Shown one piece after another: positions 58,766-64,000 of a stretch of 64,000 nucleotides of DNA. Position 1 is the stretch's first letter; every line of letters starts with the position of its first letter. The stretch covers positions 1 to 64,000 of the forward strand of contig UBTY01000052.1 in NCBI GenBank assembly GCA_900468535.1, given 5' to 3'. This DNA is from Hyphomicrobiales bacterium (GTDB lineage: Bacteria > Pseudomonadota > Alphaproteobacteria > Rhizobiales > Rhizobiaceae). The translations under genes were made by a program, and so were the position numbers. Below the pieces are notes generated by a model. It ran no database searches. It saw only the letters and a list, made by a program, of their open reading frames with translations, and was not told the DNA's origin.

Positions 58766-59593
58766 ATGACTACAATTGCCCTCTTCGGCGCCGGTGGCAA
58801 AATGGGCTATCGACTTGCCAAGAACCTCAAAGGCTCGCGTTTCGACGTGCGTCATGTCGAAGTCAGTGACGCCGGCAAGGCGCGCCTGAAGAACGACCTC
58901 GGCATCGACTGTGTTGGTGCGGACGCCGGGCTCGATGGCGCCGAGGTCGTAATCCTCGCAGTTCCCGATACCGCGATCGGCAAGGTTGCGGCTGGCATCG
59001 TCGACAAGCTGAAGCCGGGCACCATGGTCATCGCTCTCGACGCGGCCGCCCCCTTTGCGGACCATCTGCCGAAGCGCGACGATCTCACCTATTTCGTCAC
59101 CCATCCCTGCCACCCGCCGATCTTCAACGACGAGACGGACATGCAGGCCAAGAAGGACCATTTCGGTGGCCTCTTCGCCAAGCAGCACATCGTCTCGGCG
59201 CTGATGCAGGGACCGGAAGCCGCCTATGCACTCGGCGAAGAAATCGCCAAGGTTATCTGGGCACCCGTCATGCGTTCGCACCGCGTCACCGTCGAGCAGA
59301 TGGCGATGCTGGAACCTGGTCTTTCGGAAACCGTCTGCGCATCGCTGCTCGTCGTCATGCGCCAGGCCATGGACGAATGCGTCGCACGCGGTGTGCCTGC
59401 GGAAGCCGCCCGTGACTTCCTGCTCGGCCACATGAACGTGCTCGGCGCTGTTATCTTCAAGGAAGTCGACGGCGTGTTTTCCGATGCCTGCAACAAGGCC
59501 ATCGAGTTCGGCATCCCTGCCTTGATGCGCGACGATTGGAAAAAGGTATTCGAACCACAGGAAATCGCCGAAAGCATTCGGCGCATCACCTGA
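58766..59593 (+). CDS. apnO: D-apionate oxidoisomerase ApnO
   Basis: A 275-residue NAD-dependent enzyme. The Rossmann fold starts at once (TTIALFGAGGKMGYRLAKNL) and is followed by the 6-phosphogluconate-dehydrogenase-like segments LAVPDTAIGKVAAGI and FVTHPCHPPIFNDE, where His residues may bind metal. ApnO oxidises D-apionate with skeletal isomerisation to 3-oxo-isoapionate. The protein family and the direct neighbours oiaX and oiaK support the call. It has its own upstream region with operator copy B and GTGAGG before the ATG. Confidence 0.85.
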   Translation: MTTIALFGAGGKMGYRLAKNLKGSRFDVRHVEVSDAGKARLKNDLGIDCVGADAGLDGAEVVILAVPDTAIGKVAAGIVDKLKPGTMVIALDAAAPFADHLPKRDDLTYFVTHPCHPPIFNDETDMQAKKDHFGGLFAKQHIVSALMQGPEAAYALGEEIAKVIWAPVMRSHRVTVEQMAMLEPGLSETVCASLLVVMRQAMDECVARGVPAEAARDFLLGHMNVLGAVIFKEVDGVFSDACNKAIEFGIPALMRDDWKKVFEPQEIAESIRRIT

Positions 59594-59600
59594 TCTGCTC

Positions 59601-59620
59601 GGCGAGGCGAAAGCCTCGCC
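59601..59620 (+). other. perfect 8-bp GNRA hairpin before the binding-protein gene
   Basis: GGCGAGGC (59601-59608) pairs with GCCTCGCC (59613-59620) around a GAAA tetraloop, 7 nt after the apnO stop. No T tract follows. It may protect or delimit the binding-protein mRNA. Confidence 0.6.
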
Positions 59621-59668
59621 CATCACCGCCCCAAGGGAGACGGGGCTATTCACACTCGGGAGGAAAAC

Positions 59669-60610
59669 ATGACACTGACACGCAAACTCACACTGGCGGC
59701 CTTTGCTGCCACGCTGGCACTCGGCACGGCCATTCCGGCGTTCTCGGCGGACCTTATCGCCATCATCACGCCTGCGCATGACAACCCCTTCTTCAAGGCT
59801 GAAGCTGTCGGCGCCGAAGCCAAGGCCAAGGAACTCGGTTACGAAGCCCTCGTCATGACCCATGACGACGACGCCAACAAGCAGTCCGAAATGATCGACA
59901 CGGCGATTGGTCGTGGTGCCAAGGCAATCATCCTCGACAACGCCGGCGCCGATGCATCGGTCGCTGCCGTCAAGAAGGCCAAGGACGCAGGCATCCCCTC
60001 GTTCCTGATCGACCGTGAAATCAATGCCACCGGCGTTGCTGTCGCGCAGATCGTCTCGAACAACTACCAGGGTGCCCAGCTCGGCGCGCAGGAGTTCGTC
60101 AAGCTGATGGGCGAGAAGGGCAACTATGTCGAACTGGTCGGCAAGGAATCCGACACCAATGCCGGCATCCGCTCGCAGGGCTATCATGACGTCATCGACG
60201 ACTATCCGGAGCTGAAAAGCGTCGCCAAGCAGTCGGCCAACTGGAGCCAGACCGAAGCCTACGCAAAGATGGAAACCATCCTGCAGGCCAACCCCGACAT
60301 CAAGGGTGTGATCTCCGGTAACGACACGATGGCCATGGGCGCCATCGCCGCCCTGCAGGCCGCCGGCCGCAAGGACGTCATCGTCGTCGGCTTCGACGGC
60401 TCCAACGATGTGCGCGACTCCATCAAGGCAGGCGGCATCAAGGCGACCGTTCTGCAGCCGGCTTACGCGCAGGCACAGATGGCCGTTGAACAGGCTGACG
60501 CCTACATCAAGAACAAGACCTCGCCGAAGGAAGAAAAGCAGCTGATGGATTGCGTCCTCATCAACGCTGACAACGCTTCCAAGCTCGAGACCTTCGCGCT
60601 GGCGAAGTAA
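59669..60610 (+). CDS. CUT2-type periplasmic binding protein, probable D-apiose/apionate-type ligand
   Basis: A 313-residue RbsB-like protein. Residues 1-26 are a signal peptide (TLTRKLTLAAFAATLALG to PAFSA). The binding cleft segments include AIITPAHDNPFFKAEAVG, AIILDNAGADASVAAVKKA, DREINATG and GVISGNDTMAMGAIAAL. Binding proteins of this class that recognise D-apiose are known from rhizobia, and the gene lies between apnO and a putative apiose dehydrogenase, so D-apiose is the likely ligand. GGGAGGAAAAC precedes the ATG. It closely resembles the ery-side protein at 40180. Confidence 0.85.
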   Translation: MTLTRKLTLAAFAATLALGTAIPAFSADLIAIITPAHDNPFFKAEAVGAEAKAKELGYEALVMTHDDDANKQSEMIDTAIGRGAKAIILDNAGADASVAAVKKAKDAGIPSFLIDREINATGVAVAQIVSNNYQGAQLGAQEFVKLMGEKGNYVELVGKESDTNAGIRSQGYHDVIDDYPELKSVAKQSANWSQTEAYAKMETILQANPDIKGVISGNDTMAMGAIAALQAAGRKDVIVVGFDGSNDVRDSIKAGGIKATVLQPAYAQAQMAVEQADAYIKNKTSPKEEKQLMDCVLINADNASKLETFALAK

Positions 60611-60624
60611 TTGACAGAAAACAG

Positions 60625-60658
60625 CCGCAGGGGGTTCGGGAAACCGGGCCCTCTGCGG
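60625..60658 (+). terminator. hairpin after the binding-protein gene
   Basis: CCGCAG (60625-60630) pairs with CTGCGG (60653-60658), with further G/C pairing inside, 14 nt after the stop. A short TCTATTT tail follows. It is probably a leaky terminator that lowers expression of the downstream DUF2291, ATPase and permease genes relative to the binding protein. Confidence 0.55.
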
Positions 60659-60689
60659 TCTATTTCACATAAACTTCGAGGTTCATCGC

Positions 60690-61334
60690 ATGTTGAGGAT
60701 CAGGGGCGCCCTGGTCGCCGCTCTCGTGGCGGCGGCTTTGCCTGGCTGCAAGATCATCAAGACGCCGACTGCCGAGGAAAAGGCACAGGCGGCTGCAAAG
60801 GACGCATTCGATCCGAATGCGAAGGTCGAGGCGATCTGGCAATCGCAGGCTGTCCCCTATTTCGAAAAGCGAGCCGGCGAGCTCAAGGACGTGGCGGCAC
60901 TGGCTGCGTCGAGCCCGGACCAGGCCGGCGAAAAATACGGAAACCCTAGGAAGCAGGCGAGCTCGCCCTGGACCTATGCCGTGAAGTTCTCCGGCAAGGT
61001 GATCGCGGCCGATACGCAATCGCGCGCGGCAACGCTTGATGTCGACGCCGATGGCGACGGCAAGGCCGATGCCAAGGTGCAGATCGGCCCCGCACTTCGC
61101 GGAACGGCGCTGCGTGACACGCTGGACTTCGTAAACTTCAACGAATTCAAGAACCAGATCGAATGGGCCCAGTTCGGCAAGGCGTTCAATGAGAAGGCAA
61201 ACAACGCCTTCCTTTCGGCTGTGCCGCGCGATGGACTTGTCGGCAAGACCGTGACCGTCTTCGGCGCCTTCCCTGTGCCGAGCGGCGGGCAGCTGCCGCT
61301 CGTCACGCCGTCGGAATTGACGGTGGGGCAATAG
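60690..61334 (+). CDS. DUF2291-family lipoprotein
   Basis: A 214-residue predicted lipoprotein. The lipobox LPGC puts the lipidated Cys at residue 20. The mature chain has the DUF2291 pattern (GEKYGNPRKQASSPWTYAVKFSG; GPALRGTALRDTLDFVNFNEFKNQIEWAQFGKAFN). Its paralogue at 43856 uses a membrane anchor in place of the lipid. Both genes lie directly before a CUT2 ATPase, 2 nt in this case, which suggests an accessory function at the importer. The function is unknown. Confidence 0.85.
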   Translation: MLRIRGALVAALVAAALPGCKIIKTPTAEEKAQAAAKDAFDPNAKVEAIWQSQAVPYFEKRAGELKDVAALAASSPDQAGEKYGNPRKQASSPWTYAVKFSGKVIAADTQSRAATLDVDADGDGKADAKVQIGPALRGTALRDTLDFVNFNEFKNQIEWAQFGKAFNEKANNAFLSAVPRDGLVGKTVTVFGAFPVPSGGQLPLVTPSELTVGQ

Positions 61335-61336
61335 CC

Positions 61337-62881
61337 ATGAGCGAAGCCCCCAACAACGACATCATCCTGCGCCTCGACGATGTTTCGAAGGTCTACTCGG
61401 GCATCGTCGCCGTCAAGCGCGCCAATCTCGAATTGCGGCGCGGAGCGGTCAACGTGCTCGTCGGCGAAAACGGAGCCGGCAAATCGACGCTGATGAAAAT
61501 CATCGCGGGTGTCGAACGGCCAACGCTTGGCAAGATCATTCTCGACGGCGAGCAGGTCTCCTTCGACAGCCCGGCTGATGCACAGGCGCACGGCATCGGC
61601 ATGATTTTCCAGGAACTCAATCTCTTCTCCAACATGTCGGTGGCCGAAAACATCTTCGCCACACGGGAGATCACCCGTGGTCTGCGCGGGATCGACCACA
61701 AGGCGCAGGTCGAAAAGGCCAACGAGTTCCTGAAGCGACTGGATGCCGGCATCGATGCCGGGACGATGGTGGAGGATCTTCCGATCGGCCAGCAGCAGCT
61801 CGTCGAGATCGCCAAGGCGATGTCGCTCAACGCACGCATCCTGATCATGGACGAACCGACGTCGGCGCTCTCGGCAGCCGAAGTGGAGATCCTATTCAAG
61901 GTGATCGCGGAGCTGAAGGCACAGGGCGTCGCCATCGTCTATATCTCGCATCGCCTGGAAGAACTGATGCGGATCGGCGACTACATCACCGTGCTGCGAG
62001 ACGGCCAGATCACCGGTCAGGCGTTGGTCCGCGACATCGACACGCGCTGGATCGTGCGCTCGATGATCGGTTCCGACGCCAAGGACTTTGCCAAGTCGGT
62101 GGACCATGCGGTCGGGAAGGAAATGTTTCGTGCTGAGGATATCAGTCTTCCCCGTTCGACGGGCGGCCTTGCGGTCGATCGCGTCTCGCTGTCGGTCAAG
62201 TCAGGCGAGATCCTCGGCATCTATGGCCTGATGGGGGCTGGACGGAGCGAATTCTTCGAATGCGTGATGGGACGCCACGCGCACTCCACCGGCAAGATTT
62301 TCATCGACGGCAAGGAGGTCGCTGCGCGCGACGTTACCCGCCGGATCCGCCGGGGCCTGGCGCTGATCCCGGAAGACCGGCAGCGGGAAGGCCTGGTCCA
62401 GGTTCTTTCGATCGCCAGCAACTTGTCGCTGGCAAGTCTCAACCGCTTTGCCCGGTTCTTCCATATCAACGCGACGGCGGAGAAGACCGCCATTCGCGAC
62501 GCCATCAAGGATCTCGCGATCAAGGCGCCTAATCCGGATTTCGAAGTAACCTCGATGTCGGGCGGCAACCAGCAGAAGGTGGTGATCGGCAAGGCGCTGA
62601 TGACCAACCCGAAGGTTCTTTTGATGGACGAGCCGAGCCGCGGGATCGATGTCGGCGCCAAGGCCGACGTTTTCCGCACTATGCGGCGGCTGGCTGCAAA
62701 CGGCCTCTCCATTCTATTTTCGACTTCAGACCTCGAAGAGGTCATGGCGCTCTCCGATCGCATCGCGGTTTTGAGCAACGGCCAGCTGGTCGCTGTTTTC
62801 AACAGGGACGAGGCGACGGAAGAGGCTATCATCGCGGCTTCGGCCAAGGGACACGGACATCAAGGGAAACTCGCGTCATGA
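61337..62881 (+). CDS. CUT2-type tandem ATPase of the apiose-side importer
   Basis: A 514-residue RbsA-like ATPase. The first P-loop is GENGAGKSTLMKI, the signature region IGQQQLVEIAKAMSL and Walker B LIMDEPTSALSAAE. The second half has YGLMGAGRSEFFE and MSGGNQQKVVIGKAL. The stop overlaps the permease ATG (ATGA). It has the same length and order of genes as the ery-side ATPase at 42315, which suggests that the two importers are related by duplication or exchange. Confidence 0.92.
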   Translation: MSEAPNNDIILRLDDVSKVYSGIVAVKRANLELRRGAVNVLVGENGAGKSTLMKIIAGVERPTLGKIILDGEQVSFDSPADAQAHGIGMIFQELNLFSNMSVAENIFATREITRGLRGIDHKAQVEKANEFLKRLDAGIDAGTMVEDLPIGQQQLVEIAKAMSLNARILIMDEPTSALSAAEVEILFKVIAELKAQGVAIVYISHRLEELMRIGDYITVLRDGQITGQALVRDIDTRWIVRSMIGSDAKDFAKSVDHAVGKEMFRAEDISLPRSTGGLAVDRVSLSVKSGEILGIYGLMGAGRSEFFECVMGRHAHSTGKIFIDGKEVAARDVTRRIRRGLALIPEDRQREGLVQVLSIASNLSLASLNRFARFFHINATAEKTAIRDAIKDLAIKAPNPDFEVTSMSGGNQQKVVIGKALMTNPKVLLMDEPSRGIDVGAKADVFRTMRRLAANGLSILFSTSDLEEVMALSDRIAVLSNGQLVAVFNRDEATEEAIIAASAKGHGHQGKLAS

Positions 62882-63942
62882 CGGCGGCAACCTCCACCAC
62901 TTCTTCGCCGACGAGCACGAACGGCTCTGTTCTCCTGACGCTGATGAAGCTCAGAACCTTCATCGCGCTGTTCGCCGTCATCATCTTCTTCGCGATCTTC
63001 GCGCCGAATTTCACATCGACGGCGAACATGATCCTGATGTCGAAGCACGTGGCGCTCAATGCCTTCCTGGCCATGGGCATGACCTTCGTCATCATCACCG
63101 GCGGCATCGACCTCTCGGTTGGCTCGATCGTCGGACTTTGCGGCATGGTCGCCGGCGGGCTGATCCTCTACGGGGTCGAGCTGCCGATCGGCTATACCAT
63201 CTACTTCAACCTGTTCGAGATCGTGCTCATCACGCTGGCGATCGGCCTGTTCATCGGCCTGATCAACGGCCTTTTGATCACCAAGCTCAACGTGGCGCCC
63301 TTCATCGCCACTCTCGGCACGCTCTATGTCGCGCGTGGCCTGGCGCTGCTTTCCTCGGATGGGCAGACCTTCCCGAACCTCGTCGGTCGCCCCGAATATG
63401 CGACGACCGGTTTCGACTTCTTCGGTGCGGGTCGCATCCTTGGATTGCCGGTTTCGATCTGGATCCTGATCGCGCTTGCGCTTCTCGCTGCTTACGTCGC
63501 ACGGTCGACACCGATCGGGCGCCACATCTTCGCCGTCGGCGGCAACGAACGCGCGGCCCGCATGTCCGGTATCCGCGTCGATATCGTGAAGATCTTCGTC
63601 TACATGTTTTCCGGCCTGTGTGCGGCGATTGTCGGCGTCATTATCTCGTCGGAACTCATGGCTGCGCATCCGGCGACCGGCGAGAGCTTCGAACTCAACG
63701 CCATCGCCGCTGCCGTACTCGGTGGTACCTCGATGTCGGGCGGTCGCGGAACGATCGGCGGAACAATCATTGGCGCCTTCGTGATCGGCATCCTGTCGGA
63801 CGGCTTGGTGATGATGGGTGTGTCGTCCTTCTGGCAGATGGTCATCAAGGGGCTGGTGATTATCATCGCGGTTGTTGTCGACCAGGCGCAACGCCGCCTG
63901 CAGCAGCGCGTCACTCTCATGCAGATGGCAAAGGCAGGTTGA
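62878..63942 (+). CDS. CUT2-type permease of the apiose-side importer
   Basis: A 354-residue RbsC-like permease. Family landmarks are ITGGIDLSVGSIVGLCGMVAGG, AVGGNERAARMSGIRVDIVK and NAIAAAVLGGTSMSGGRGTIGG. It ends one base before the next ATG. With the ATPase, the binding protein and the DUF2291 lipoprotein it forms the fourth importer of the window. Confidence 0.92.
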   Translation: MTAATSTTSSPTSTNGSVLLTLMKLRTFIALFAVIIFFAIFAPNFTSTANMILMSKHVALNAFLAMGMTFVIITGGIDLSVGSIVGLCGMVAGGLILYGVELPIGYTIYFNLFEIVLITLAIGLFIGLINGLLITKLNVAPFIATLGTLYVARGLALLSSDGQTFPNLVGRPEYATTGFDFFGAGRILGLPVSIWILIALALLAAYVARSTPIGRHIFAVGGNERAARMSGIRVDIVKIFVYMFSGLCAAIVGVIISSELMAAHPATGESFELNAIAAAVLGGTSMSGGRGTIGGTIIGAFVIGILSDGLVMMGVSSFWQMVIKGLVIIIAVVVDQAQRRLQQRVTLMQMAKAG

Positions 63943-63943
63943 A

Positions 63944-64000
63944 ATGACGGAATTGAAAGGTGCATTGATCGGTTGCGGCTTCTTCGCGGTCAACCAGATG
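63944..64000 (+). CDS. apsD: Gfo/Idh/MocA oxidoreductase, probable D-apiose dehydrogenase (N-terminus only)
   Basis: Only 19 codons are inside the window (TELKGALIGCGFFAVNQM). ALIGCGFFA is the start of a Rossmann NAD-binding fold typical of Gfo/Idh/MocA enzymes. In rhizobial D-apiose clusters the dehydrogenase ApsD, which forms D-apionolactone, belongs to this family and is encoded with the importer. The call rests on this context and needs the sequence to the right. Confidence 0.5.
   Translation, partial: MTELKGALIGCGFFAVNQM

Noticed and set aside
58736..60187. Open frame of 483 codons on the minus strand
   Set aside because: It is antisense to apnO and the binding-protein gene, both with family motifs and ribosome sites.
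1..64000. CRISPR array, insertion sequence, integron or tRNA gene
   Set aside because: No regularly spaced direct repeats, transposase motifs, terminal inverted repeats or cloverleaf-forming segments were recognised on either strand by eye; a tRNA and IS search would settle it.

Overview
The window is a piece of an alphaproteobacterial genome, most likely Rhizobiaceae (Rhizobium, Ensifer or Agrobacterium group). The evidence is high GC with strong third-position bias, an erythritol (ery) locus of the rhizobial/Brucella type, four ABC sugar-type importers, four FadR/FCD-type GntR regulators, and a FixJ-like two-component set. Density of catabolic operons suggests an accessory replicon or a catabolic region, but replication genes are not present. 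No tRNA, rRNA, insertion sequence or CRISPR array was seen.

Layout. 1-5.3 kb: truncated moaA, a Tat-exported alpha/beta hydrolase, a five-hairpin RNA with C-rich loops ending in a terminator, a CDF metal exporter and a FdhF/YdeP-like molybdoenzyme. 5.3-11.4 kb (minus): CUT1-type ABC importer with a trans-sulfuration-type PLP enzyme and a GntR regulator. 11.5-12.5 kb: small phage-regulator-like genes, one apparently broken. 12.6-18.2 kb: MHYT-PAS-GGDEF-EAL protein and a histidine kinase with two response regulators. 18.3-23.4 kb (minus): DUF1989 protein, biotin carboxylase-BCCP fusion, KipI-KipA fusion and PxpA. 23.4-35.8 kb: two GntR regulators, an M20 hydrolase, and an amidohydrolase/GAF/CUT2 importer/HyuA-HyuB operon.

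35.8-44.5 kb (minus): DUF2291 protein, CUT2 importer, DeoR regulator, FGGY kinase, GlpD-like dehydrogenase. 45.2-52.5 kb (plus): eryA-B-C-D-R plus tpiB (eryH) and rpiB (eryI), followed by dhaK-dhaL. 54.4-55.1 kb: FMN riboswitch and ribH. 55.2-64 kb: GntR regulator, RuBisCO-like OiaX, OiaK, ApnO, a CUT2 importer with a second DUF2291 protein, and the start of a Gfo/Idh/MocA dehydrogenase (probable ApsD) cut by the right edge.

How they work together. From known family chemistry, D-apiose is oxidised to D-apionate, isomerised and oxidised by ApnO, phosphorylated by OiaK and decarboxylated by OiaX to L-erythrulose 1-phosphate. That compound is an intermediate of the erythritol pathway, where EryH and EryI convert it to D-erythrose 4-phosphate. 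The two neighbouring loci therefore appear to share their last steps. Separately, 18-36 kb holds two mechanistically different ATP-dependent cyclic-amide systems (PxpABC with biotin carboxylase, and HyuAB). A palindrome TTGTCGACAA placed on both sides of one GntR gene ties the M20 hydrolase to the HyuAB operon. Substrates of both systems are unassigned; this is the part most likely to hold undescribed biochemistry.
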